64,000 nt of DNA from Agapanthus africanus. Taxonomy: Eukaryota; Streptophyta; Magnoliopsida; Asparagales; Amaryllidaceae. Positions within the stretch are counted from its first letter, which is position 1, and every line of letters starts with the position of its first letter. The notes under the pieces were generated by a model. The model had not been told where the DNA came from. It did not search any database and saw only the letters and a program-made list of their open reading frames with translations. The stretch spans positions 170,533,911 to 170,597,910 of the forward strand of contig JASDDO010000014.1 of assembly GCA_030015575.1 (NCBI GenBank), in the 5' to 3' direction. Positions 12,061 through 22,107 of the stretch are shown here, in pieces. The translations under genes and the position numbers were made by a program.

Positions 12061-12210
12061 CTCCTATAAAACCCTGCTGAATTTTTTGACAATTTTTAAT
12101 TTGGAAAAATCCACATTTTCAGAAAATATACAGAGAAAGGTTTGAGTTATGGTTTCGGGGTTCGATCGGATTTCTAACATCGTCTCCACTTCACCTAAAG
12201 CTCTAGCTAG

Positions 12211-12222
12211 GCTCTGATACCA
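12211..12222 (-). other. Copia primer binding site, initiator tRNA-Met
   Basis: The minus strand reads TGGTATCAGAGC one base from the 5' LTR. This is complementary to the 3' end of plant initiator tRNA-Met, the usual copia primer. Confidence 0.92.
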
Positions 12223-12223
12223 C

Positions 12224-14414
12224 TGTAGGGTTACTAGGCACACACATGAGGTTCTACAACTGATCAACCATACCAAATTCAAAAATTTAGGTGCCGAGAA
12301 ACCCTAACCTAGATCGTTAACTAGAGGATAGGCGAAAGAAAAAACAAGCAAACAACTTTGCTACTAAGTGAAACGGATTACAACCTTTGTAGATCCGGTG
12401 CTCCACTTCTTTAGCTCCATGATGACGTCCCTCCGCTGCGATCATCGGGATCCCGGACTCTAGCGATGGTTTCGTCGGAGAAATGATCGGGCTAGGTCGT
12501 TGACTTCGGTGTCGAAGATGATCTACGTCGAGACAACTCAAACTCAAGCTCCATCTTCACTTGGTCATGAACCTTGTGAAGAAAACACCCAATACAACAT
12601 GGCAAGTGGTAGAGGATGAAGAAATAGGAAGTGGGTTCACTTTGGATTTGGATATCTCACTTGATTTCAACACTTGAAATTTTCTAGCAAGCTTTTTCTT
12701 TTCTTCATGAAGAAGAAGAAGAAAAGAATATCAATTATTATGAAAAGAAAATTCAAGTGAGGACTTATCATCATGCAACCATGGGTGAAGTTTACCTTTG
12801 TAGAGACTAAACTAGGGTTTAGGTAATGGTTAGGTTAATGAGCAAAACAAAATGGTTAGACTTTTCAAAGATGCATGAAGCATCATGAAGCTTCAAATGA
12901 AGACAAAGAGAGCCACCATTTTATTTCACTAAAAATAAATAAATAAAATGAATAAAACCCTAACCATTAACCTAAACATAGTGTTATCCAAACACACACC
13001 CAAGTTTGCATGTATCATCAAACATGATACAAACTAGTGCACAAACATATATCATATATACAATGTGCACAATCTAGTGAGAAAAATAATCTTAAGTGAA
13101 CCAATACTAGTTAATGTAAAGTAATATATCAAATATATAATTATACATTAAATCATTAAATCAACACTTGATTTAACTATCCGGTCATAACCGACTAATA
13201 TCATGTGTATCAACATATCGAATCAACACTTGATTCGGTAACCTGGCTATATCACATATAACCGTCCGATAATACAAATCGCTAGAATAGAATACAGTAT
13301 CACATACTGGTATTATTCTCGGTCCCGCACATATCTCATATGTGCTCCTATTTCGTTTCGCTTGAGCCAGGAAACCTCTGTGTAGGACTCTAAAGACTCG
13401 TCAATACGCCGGCAGCAGGTGATGATCATATCAAACACCCACAAGCCGTAAGCGGTCTGCTAAACGTAACGGCCACCCGGGTATTGAGCGATCAGAAGAT
13501 CAACGAGCAAGCCCGCTCACACTCCTGTGAATCCAACCCGTAACACTTACCGTACAGTCCGGTCTCGTCGTCTGATATGTCGCATATCTCGCCTAGGGGT
13601 GGTAAACGTCAGACCGCAGTAGCTCGATAAGTCATGTCAATATGAGGTCTATAACAGTTCGAGAAACTACTGGTAACACTTACCAGTAAATCTCAGCAAC
13701 CCTGGCCAGGGATTTCCGGTTATAGCCAATCGAACACAGCGCAACATCAACTCCCATTACCGGGAGAGACGAATCCCCTCCTATCGCTCATTGCCTCCAT
13801 ATAATTCGGGACTGTACCCAAAAACCACCGTTTTGCACGCCCTCTTGGACGTGGTAAGGTGGAAATCAAAGCACAGTGGGAATCACACAAGACTCTATGA
13901 CGATCTCGGGTCTACAGACTAACCTGTACCAGTGTCACCAGAGAACTGCCATCTGACGTAAGGTATAATACCATCTGGGAGTTCTCGACGAGTCCGTCCA
14001 GTGTACCCAGTCTCCACTGAGCACCCGTATATCATCTCTGATGTCAAACACCAATGGATATGGGATCATCCATCGCCCATCTGTATGGGTCGAGAAGGTA
14101 TACGCTAGTCTACTCTGGTATATCGATGCCCCGTCTCGATACACCCACGACTAGGGACCTTGAAGGATGTACTTATGGACTACCATGTCCCCACTAGTAT
14201 GATCCGCATCATAGTCTATATAGTCAAGTACACATCCTAAGGGCTTTACCAACATGTAACAGAGAGACAATCAGTGTACACGTTAAGGTAAAGAGTAACC
14301 AGATAGCATACTATCATGTCGAGCAAGAAAGTCCTCCCTATATATGTCTAAGCATCCACTACAATATACATCCAATGTACAGTAATGGCCTCTAGGGCAT
14401 ACATATAACTAACA
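12224..14414 (-). repeat. Copia right LTR (5' LTR in element orientation)
   Basis: A 2191 bp repeat, TGTAGGG to AACA, about 98.3% identical by my hand count to 4096-6292. It is followed by the ATATT target duplication at 14415-14419 and adjoins the primer site at its left end, which fixes the element as minus-strand. Confidence 0.95.
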
Positions 14415-15554
14415 ATATTTGCGGACTTCGTTCATGGAGAACGGGTTTAGTTCCCCTGTCACAGTGTACTCGAGACCATCTTTGAAATACTTCATACACT
14501 GCCGGCCGAGCAAAGCATTGTAGCATGTCTTAGCGTCAATGACATGAAACTTGGTGTCCGTGACAAGCAGCCCAAAGCGTAACGTCAGTATCATAGACCC
14601 GAGCGTCCGTGATGACTGGGAGTCAAACCCGGAGATGGTGATTTTATCACGAGCGAGGTGTTGAACACTCATGCAGATTTCCTTTAGCACCCTTACGTTA
14701 AGGAGATTGACGGAGGACCCATTGTTGACCAGGATTTTACCTATCTTGATGTCATGACAGTAACCGGAGACATATAGGGGGCGGTTGTGCTCGCATGTCC
14801 CAAGGAGGAGATCTTCGTCGCCGAAGGTGATATCGGCTGTGTGTACTTGCTCGTCCTTCATCTTTTCTTCGGCGAGGAAAGCTTGGAATTGCTCGGGCTC
14901 TTGTAATGCCTTGATCAGCGAATCTCTCGTCTCTTTGGATAGCAGAAGGGCGTCGAGAATGCTTAACTGTGAAGGTAGCTTTCTCAAGTGTGCTAAAACG
15001 TTGTAGTCCACCTTACTTTTCTTTGGTGGGTCCTTGGCTGTCAGCTTTTCAACGGCTTGGTCATCAAGGATGATATCCTCAGGGACCTTTTCTTTTCCCT
15101 TATCTTTTCTATTTGACCCACTGTTCGAGGGCCCAATATTCTTTTCAGGCAGCGTACGATTGCGCAGCTGAATATTTTCACAGTTCTTCGGTTCTTCCTC
15201 CTTTCTCAAGGTGGGCTCTTTAAAGAGAGGGCCAAGAGCCATTTCTTCGTCAGAGTCGCTCCCGAAGGTAAGAACTTGCGATCCCCCAGCGTTAACCATG
15301 CGACAGTTGCCGGTGGTTCTTTTACGCTCCTCGGTCGTACTTCTTTGCTCCCAACGAGTTTTGCGTTTCATCCGCTTGAAATTTTGCCGGTGAGCAACAT
15401 ATCCTTGCCACCATCTTTTAAAAGCGTTGCACTCTTCGGTGGGGTGCGCAATCTTTCGATGATATAAGCAGTAGCTAGGATGCATTTCCGCTTCACCAAG
15501 AACGTTTCCTTCGGAGGGTGGCGGCTTCATTCCTATTGATATGGCTTTGGCGAA
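14415..15554 (-). pseudogene. T1 gag C-terminal module and aspartic protease
   Basis: A 373-residue minus-strand frame (14409-15530) is part of T1. Near its start is a Cys-His motif, PSYCLYHRKIAHPTEEC, followed by a basic stretch and the acidic block LTFGSDSDEEMAL (about 15240-15280). A lysine-rich linker follows, with an L-rich helix (LPSQLSILDALLLSKETR) that precedes protease in Tat elements. Then comes the protease-like segment ILVNNGSSVNLL at about 14700, in the place of the DTG/DSG flap, and CYNALLGRQCM near the end, matching the usual YNxLLGR block. The frame is cut at one side by the copia element and at the other by the Athila-like element. Confidence 0.8.
15550..15554. repeat. Target site duplication GCGAA of the Athila-like element (left copy)
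   Basis: GCGAA directly precedes the left LTR and recurs at 22108-22112 directly after the right LTR. The insertion site is inside T1. Confidence 0.95.
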
Positions 15555-16900
15555 TGTTCACATCATAATATTGCATTATTATATTCCCCATTCTTATTCT
15601 TTTTATAAATAAACAGGTGATTTTGACGCATGTCTGCTACATGTTACAGGTTACAGGTTCTTGGACAGGAAACAGTGAAAACGATGCAAAGACGATGAAA
15701 AAGTGGACTTTGACCAACAAACAGAAGACTCTTGATCAAGCCTACATCGAACGACAGTTCACAATTAACAAGGCAACGCAAGACCCTAAAATGTCAAGGC
15801 AAACGGTTAAAAAGCCATTGCAAATTGTTCACTGAAGATCTGGAACCAACCTAGAAGCCCAAATGGAAAAGGACATATAGAAACAGGAAGACAAAGTCAC
15901 CAGGAGCCCAACCTAGAAGTTGCAGAAGCCAACTCTTCCTTTTGGCCACGGAACCGCGGCCAAACCATGCCCCGGGCCGCGGTTTTGCGGCAGTTTTAAA
16001 GAAATAAAAAAATAATTTTTTAGCGAAATAAAGTGGCGGCGTTGACCGGTCTTCCTAGAGGGCTATTTTTATAAATGCAAACATGCGAGTCATTGTAACC
16101 CTAGGGTTTCCTATTCTTTATAAATAGGAACTCTAAAAATTGTAAACTTTATGCCTCCTTCATTAATAAAATACAAAATTATTTTGGAGAGCATCGGTGT
16201 TTCTTCTCCATTCAGAAATTCAGATCTGACAACCCTGCATGGACGATTGGAGGGATGCATCTGTAAGTTAATTTAATTTCTTGCCCTAGTATAGATTTCA
16301 GTTCCTTGCCCTAGGTAGATTTAATTTCATGCCCTAGGAACTTGTTTAGGGTTTAGCTTTGGGGAAGGATTTTGAGAGATGAGATCTCTCATCCCTTTCT
16401 TACCCACCAAATATTTACAATAGGACTCCATGCATACCCGCACATACCGCGCCCTACGGCATCTTACCCCTCGAGGTAACGATGACACCGTAGTGTAAAC
16501 GTCCGGTTGCGCGCGTTATCCATAGAGGTTAGGGTAAGGATCACTAAAGGAAGGACAAGAACCTAGAGGAAGGAACACCTTCCCGAACGGATCTAATCCC
16601 CTTTATTGATAATTACCATAACTCCTCACAGATCTTCATTCGGGTATAGAAAGCGGTGAGATTTAATTACATTCCCAAACCATCCCTAAACCTAGCCCTA
16701 GCAAGAGTAGATCTAGATAATTGCCCTAGGTTAATTAGGTTTTAGATTTAATAACAATCCGAACTCCCTTCGGAATTAACTCGTAAGAGCGAATCGGAAA
16801 TTCACAACATCCCTGTGGACCGACCCGTACTCACCGGCTAGCTGCAACGCAACGCCGTTCTTGATTGCGGTAAATAGAAATAGTTTTTGAGATCAAATCA
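15555..16900 (+). repeat. Athila-like 5' LTR
   Basis: A 1346 bp repeat from TGTTCACATC to GATCAAATCA. A TATA-like TTTATAAATAGGAAC sits at about 16117-16132, with a likely poly(A) signal AATAAA at about 16164. GC-rich inverted words lie at 15944-15961 and 15975-15991. The homologous bases of the right LTR are less decayed at these words. Confidence 0.93.
16117..16132 (+). promoter_or_regulatory. TATA-box-like promoter element in 5' LTR
   Basis: CTTTATAAATAGG is a strong plant TATA-box match inside the LTR, conserved in the other LTR at about 21323-21337. Transcription of the element would start shortly downstream. Confidence 0.7.
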
Positions 16901-16902
16901 AA

Positions 16903-16920
16903 TGGCGCCGTTGTCGGAGA
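16903..16920 (+). other. Primer binding site, tRNA-Asp type
   Basis: TGGCGCCGTTGTCGGAGA lies two bases after the 5' LTR. It closely matches the complement of the plant tRNA-Asp 3' end (TGGCGCCGTTGCCGGGGA), the primer known for Athila elements. Confidence 0.9.
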
Positions 16921-17180
16921 TGACGTAGAAATTTCCTTTTCGCGATTTCGGGTTAATCAAAAAATTTAAAAAAAATCATAAAAATCTGAAAAATCAAAAA
17001 AATATAAAAATATATATATTTTGTTATTTTTGGAAGGGATACTTTGTTGTTTGAATTTTTGCAGGATATACAAATCGGATCTGGAAATTTCCAGAAAGCA
17101 AAACAGGAAATAAAATATCGGAACAGAAGAGATTTTGATCAACAGAATAGAAGAATTTTTCTGGAGACCCAACTCCCCCA

Positions 17181-17335
17181 AACCGCCGCGATTCCGCGGC
17201 CAAAACCCACCTTAGGCCGCGGAACCGCGGCCATCTTGGAGAATCACAACATCAGAAAATTTTTGGGGGTTCGTGCTGACGAGACCGCCGCGAAAACACG
17301 GCATTAATGCATTTAAACCGCGGAAACGCGGCCTT
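17181..17335 (+). repeat. GC-rich inverted words in Athila-like leader
   Basis: The leader between primer site and frame holds GGCCGCGGAACCGCGGCC at 17215-17232, ATTCCGCGGCC near 17191, and AACCGCGGAAACGCGGCC at 17315-17332. The same word occurs in both LTRs (15944, 15975, 21150, 21181). Each can form an 8 bp stem with a 2-base loop in an otherwise AT-rich element. Confidence 0.8.
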
Positions 17336-17633
17336 ATGGTGTCTTCAGGTGATGAAATTTGCACTGTAAGCTTTCTGTTATTTCTCCTCTGCAAATTTTA
17401 ATATATTTTCTGAATAATGCCTGCAAGATTGTGTGCTCTAAAAATATATTCTCTTCCATATAACAAGTCTTGTGCAGGATTTTTGGGCCCCGCATGAAAT
17501 AAAATAGATTGCAAGTAATATTTTGCTGTTGCGTATCTTTTCTCTAAAATCTTTTTGCAACAAATTTTTCCAAATAAAGAGAAAAAGAATAAAAATAAAA
17601 ATGACAAATCTTTTATAGGAACTTGCAAAATTT

Positions 17634-19355
17634 TTGGCCGCAAATAGATCCTTGCACCACCATAAACTTTCTTTCTTTCCCCTCACTTACAACATGGGTA
17701 CCCCACATAATAAATCATTAGCCGAACTTTGGTATCCCGAACCTAATTTTGCGACGTATGTTAATTTGTTCGGTCAATTTAAAGGCGATCCCTCCTTGCC
17801 TAAAAAATCTTTGAAAGATCACATAGAGGCGTTTAGGAGAAACAGTTTGACTTTTCAACCCAATTTGTGTCAACCAAGTCAACCTTTACCACCTACATAT
17901 GTTGACACCACTTTTCCAAGTCCTGCTGTAACTTCTAAGCCGATGTCCATTGCTGAGCATATTGCTCAATCTCGCAGTCGATCTTTCACCCCTCTCCACT
18001 CATCTAGTTCTAGGGATCCACGCGACTATTCACCTTTTTATCCACATATTGACCCTACCCCTATCCTACCACCCACTTCCTACCAGTCCTACCCGACTTT
18101 CCCACCCTCACTAGACACCGTTTCTACACAGCCATTAGAGAGTTTTGCATATCCACACGATTTCGAATCTTTTACCGAAACCCCCTCACCACCTAAGTCT
18201 AGTTTGGAAGAGTCGTTGGAGGCGTATATCGCAGCAACAAACAAAATGGTTAGGAATGTGGAATCGTCCGTGGTCGCCCTTATGCAACCTAGTGAACCGG
18301 TAGCTAGTCTCCCGCTAGCTCAAAATTTTTCAATGTATAAGGAGGCGGTTGGACAGAGTGAGAATGAGAGAGGATTTCCAAATCAAACCTACCCATACCT
18401 AATTGAAACCCACAACTCCGGTTTTCAAACATGTGTCCAAAATGATGAGTTGTGCGAATTTGTAGTGTTTGATTTGCCAAATTTTGAGGAACCCCTTTCG
18501 AGTGAAGCCGCACCTAATCCTTTCGATCTTTACACCTCCCATCTAGAACCTAAATCGATAAATATCCATGCTTTTGATGAGGTGTCTAAAGAAATTGATT
18601 TTCATTTGATTGAGGATATAGACGCCGGGAATATTTCGGATGATGAACCTGTCGATTTAATTGAGATTTTATGTTCAAATCATCATCCCGAATTATTAGA
18701 TGTCTCTCCCGAATCTCATATGCGTCTTGACTTTGATGATAATGGCATGGATGAGTTGAATTTTGAGGAAAATTATAAGGATAATATTGAGGAGAGTTTT
18801 GAGGATAATATTGAGGTTGAACCATTTTCGTTTAATGTGTCTGATTTTCCAATTCATCCTCCTGAACCTTTGACTGTTATATCACCCTCCCTCCTTCCTA
18901 TTGTTCCGACCGTACAAATGACCGTTACGCTTTCATTTCCTATACCAAGTTCGGCGTACCCATGTTTTCTTGCGAATCTTGAGGGATTTGACCCCATTTC
19001 CCGACGGGTTGATAGGTTAGCGCAATCGCTTATAACATATCGATCATCACATATTGCGCTAATTTATTCACTCGATTTACACCCTCAAGTTCGCGCGATC
19101 CTTCTTTTTCCCTTCCGCCCTTCTTCTCCCCCACCGAGACCATATTCTACCATTCTTCTTTCCACACGGTCTCGCGTGTTTCTCATTTTCTTGCACCAAC
19201 TATATCATTACCACGATAAGATTTTTGAATGGTTGGTGCTAACCTTTGGCTTGTGTAAGCCCAAGCTTAAGTTTAGGGGGGACCTTTGTATATATGTACA
19301 TATATTTTTCTTGTTTTCTTTTTATAATAAATATAAAAAAAAATTCAAAAAATAA
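17634..19355 (+). CDS. Gag-like protein of the Athila-like element
   Basis: A 573-residue open frame, of which the second methionine (17694, MGTPHNKSLAELWYPEPNF) is a likely start because the first 20 residues are low complexity. Residues 21-85 are gag-like, with a WYPEPNFATYVNLFGQF segment. Then follows a Pro/Ser/Thr/Tyr-rich region (about 85-205). A short helix, EESLEAYIAATNKMVRNVES, resembles the C-terminal helix of Athila gag. Next is a long acidic Asp/Glu/Asn-rich region (about 290-420, with repeats like NFEENYKDNIEESFEDNIE), and last a Pro/Leu-rich tail. There is no CCHC knuckle, protease or RT. The end overlaps an extra purine tract. The frame looks whole; the function is inferred from position. 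Confidence 0.6.
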   Translation: MAANRSLHHHKLSFFPLTYNMGTPHNKSLAELWYPEPNFATYVNLFGQFKGDPSLPKKSLKDHIEAFRRNSLTFQPNLCQPSQPLPPTYVDTTFPSPAVTSKPMSIAEHIAQSRSRSFTPLHSSSSRDPRDYSPFYPHIDPTPILPPTSYQSYPTFPPSLDTVSTQPLESFAYPHDFESFTETPSPPKSSLEESLEAYIAATNKMVRNVESSVVALMQPSEPVASLPLAQNFSMYKEAVGQSENERGFPNQTYPYLIETHNSGFQTCVQNDELCEFVVFDLPNFEEPLSSEAAPNPFDLYTSHLEPKSINIHAFDEVSKEIDFHLIEDIDAGNISDDEPVDLIEILCSNHHPELLDVSPESHMRLDFDDNGMDELNFEENYKDNIEESFEDNIEVEPFSFNVSDFPIHPPEPLTVISPSLLPIVPTVQMTVTLSFPIPSSAYPCFLANLEGFDPISRRVDRLAQSLITYRSSHIALIYSLDLHPQVRAILLFPFRPSSPPPRPYSTILLSTRSRVFLIFLHQLYHYHDKIFEWLVLTFGLCKPKLKFRGDLCIYVHIFFLFSFYNKYKKKFKK

Positions 19356-20760
19356 AAACAAAAAAAATTGTAAATAAATAAACAGGGGAGTGCCGGTATT
19401 TTTACCCTCTTGGTTTAGCATGACAGTGAGGACACTGTCAAGTTCAAGTTTGGGGGTATGCTCGGTACGTTTTCTTCCTTCGCATTTATTTGTATATATT
19501 TTTGCATTTGCATATTTATTTGAAAACCCATAAAAATTGAAAATTTTCAAAAATTATAAAAATTATTGTATTCAATATTGGCTAATTGACTTGAGTTTGA
19601 CAAATAGGTTAACTGGCTAGGAACAACTAGATCTTAGACTTAGTGAATTAAAAACCCTAAAAATAACATTCCTTAAAGTTTAACGGTAGAAAGTATATGC
19701 CTTGTAGTTTATTTAGAAATAGGCAAATTTTGGGTTCACTTCTTGGGTTAAGTCAAAATGAGGGAAGAGTATTGATGTTCTTATTAGAGTATAAGTTTGA
19801 AAAATAGTTCCTAGTTTAAGTCTAGATTCTGAAATCATATACCCTACAACTTGCACAATCACGCACCTTGAAACTTGGAATAGTAGAAGAGATCTTGAAA
19901 TGCTCTTGTCTAAAGTCCTTAGTACAATGAAAAAGAAAGAAAAAAAAAAGAGTGAATAAAGAAAAATGGACACTGGTTTTTGTGATTACTTAAGGCTGTG
20001 AAAAATAGAAAAATATTTAGCGAGGGTGCTTCATCACCTAGTGCCTTAGACCAACTGGTTTGGGAGTCACTGCTAAAGCCTTGGGTGTTGCAAAACTAGT
20101 AAGTACGCTTTAAAGTGCTGACGCATCTTTTAATCGGTTGTTGGTACCTTAAGAAGTATTAACGGTCGCATGAAGGATGTGTAAGAAAAATTTCATTTAA
20201 AAATTCACTAATTAATAAGTGCTTTGGACAATGGACGAGGGTATGATTGCTTGATTTGAATTTCCAAGTGTAGGGGTGATCTATACACACACGTAGGGGT
20301 ATGTAATTGGAGTTTAGATGAGAGAAAGGAATGAAGAATAAAACTTGTATCTTTAGTAGGGTTGATAGAAATTCCTGAGTGGAGATGTAACCCTAGAAGG
20401 AAAACTTAGGAAATGCCGAAAGCTAAGTAGGTCTACATAACATATATAATCTTAAGTTAAATAATGAGGAAATGTGAAGAATGTGGGAAGATAATTTACG
20501 GGTAAAAGATAATAGAATTCCTTGTTAGAAAACCTAATTGGAGAACAAAAGTCAATGGACCAAGTTGATAGGATTTTGTGGGTGTAATCCGCTGAAAACC
20601 CTCAGGAGACAACACTCCTCCTACTAGGGACACCTAGAGGTTTAACGGCTTGTTGCACGTGCTCAGTGCAATCGTGTTTCCCTGCGAAAGTGTGGTTAGG
20701 ATTTTAGTGAATAAAAATAAGTTTGCTCGAGGACGAGCAAAAGATAAGTTTGAGGGTATT
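19356..20760 (+). other. Athila-like 3' non-coding interior with extra purine tracts
   Basis: No coding signal is seen in about 1.4 kb. Purine tracts AAGTTTAGGGGGGA (about 19267) and AAGTTTGGGGGTA (about 19447) resemble the terminal tract AAGTTTGAGGGTATT that adjoins the 3' LTR at 20761. In Athila-type elements such tracts can serve as plus-strand primers. The rest is AT-rich. Confidence 0.65.
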
Positions 20761-22107
20761 TGTTCATATCATAATATTGCATTATTATATTCTCCATTCT
20801 TATTCTTTTTATAAATAAACAGATGCTTTTGACGCATGTCTGCTACATGTTACAGGTTACAGGTTCTTGGACAGGAAACAGTGAAAACGATGCAAAGACG
20901 ATGAAAAAGTGGACTTTGACCAACAAACAGAAGACTCTTGATCAAGCCTACATCGAAGGACAGTTCACAATTAACAAGGCAACGCAAGACCCCAAAATGT
21001 CAAGGCAAAGGGTTAAAAAGCCATTGCAAATTGTTCACTGAAGATCTGGAACCAACCTAGAAGCCCAAATGGAAAAAGACATATAGAAACAGGAAGATAA
21101 AGTCACCAGGAGCCCAGCCCAGAAGTTGCAGAAGCCAACTCTTCCTTTTGGCCGCGGAACCGCGGCCAAACCATGCCTCGGGCCGCGGTTCCGCGGCAGT
21201 TTTAAAGAAATAAAAAAATAATTTTTTAGCGAAATAAAGTGGCGGCGTTGACCGGTCTTCCTAGAGGGCTATTTTTGTAAATGCAAACATGCGAGTCATT
21301 GTAACCCTAGGGTTTCCTATTCTTTATAAATAGGAACTCTAAAAATTGTAAACTTTATGCCTCCTTCATTAATAAAATACAAAATTCTTTTGGAGAGTAT
21401 CGGTGTTTCTTCTCCATTCAGAAATTCAGATCTGACAACCCTGCATGGACGATTGGAGGGATGCATCTGTAAGTTAATTTAATTTCTCACCCTAGTGTAG
21501 ATTTCAATTCCTTACCCTAGGTAGATTTAATTTCATGCCCTAGGAACTTGTTTAGGGTTTAGCTTTGGGGAAGGATTTTGAGAGATGAGATCTCTCATCC
21601 CTTTCTTACCCACCAAATATTTACAATAGGACTCCATGCATACCCGCACATACCGCGCCCTACGGCATCTTACCCCTCGAGGTAACGATGACACCGTAGT
21701 GTAAACGCCCGGTTGCGCGCGTTTTCCATGGAGGTTAGGGTAAGGATCTCTAAAGGAAGGACAAGAACCTAGAGGAAGGAACACCTTCCCGAACGGATCT
21801 AATCCCCTTTATTGATAATTACCATAACTCCTCACAGATCTTCATTCGGGTATAGAAAGCGGTGAGATTTAATTACATTCCCAAACCATCCCTAAACCTA
21901 GCCCTAGCAAGAGTAGATCTAGATAATTGCCCTAGGTTAATTAGGTTTTTAGATTTAATAACAATCCGAACTCCCTTCGGAATTAACTCGTAAGAGCGAA
22001 TCGGAAATTCACAACATCCCTGTGGACCGACCCGTACTCACCGGCTAGCTGCAAAGCGACGCCGTTCTTGATTGCGGTAAATAGAAATAGTTTTTGAGAT
22101 CAAATCA
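20761..22107 (+). repeat. Athila-like 3' LTR
   Basis: A 1347 bp copy of 15555-16900 with about 29 differences, mostly transitions. It is followed by the GCGAA target duplication at 22108-22112. Confidence 0.93.

Larger units (their letters stand above)
8420..12210 (-). other. Copia leader and presumed gag zone without recognisable coding
   Basis: About 3.8 kb separates the integrase from the primer site. From 8420 to about 9100 there are decayed pol-like stretches. From 9100 to 12210 I see no gag, no CCHC knuckle and no protease. Instead there are short direct repeats: a CTTGACGGAGGC-type block near 9538, 9632 and 9716, and a roughly 120 bp unit ending in CCTCATCGAATAAGGTGCAG near 9900 and 10030. 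AT-rich runs occur near 10320-10400, and a strong inverted repeat lies near the primer site. The frames at 10514-10708 and 11106-11381 match nothing I know. Confidence 0.6.
4096..14414 (-). mobile_element. Ty1/copia retrotransposon, 10.3 kb, minus strand, broken
   Basis: The element is bounded by two LTRs of about 2.2 kb, has a matching ATATT target duplication, a primer site for initiator tRNA-Met at 12211-12222 and a purine tract next to the left LTR at 6293-6308. Read on the minus strand it has a long leader (about 12210-9100) with no recognisable gag, then integrase (about 8400-7900), a linker, RT (about 7350-6880) and an RNase H tail (about 6460-6310). I counted about 38 substitutions in about 2190 aligned LTR bases by eye (1.7%), suggesting roughly 0.7-1.3 million years. 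Pol is heavily broken, with many breaks, which is more decay than the LTR age alone would suggest. Confidence 0.92.
15555..22107 (+). mobile_element. Athila-like Ty3/gypsy element, gag-like frame only, no visible pol
   Basis: Two LTRs (1346 and 1347 bp), a GCGAA target duplication, a tRNA-Asp type primer site at 16903-16920 and a purine tract just before 20761 bound a 3860 bp interior. The only long frame is 573 residues at 17634-19355. The rest (19356-20760) has no RT, RNase H or integrase motif in either strand. I counted about 29 LTR differences (2.2%), suggesting about 0.8-1.6 million years. Ends, primer site and frame look sound. The type matches what is known of large retrotransposon derivatives that depend on enzymes of a relative. 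Confidence 0.9.
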
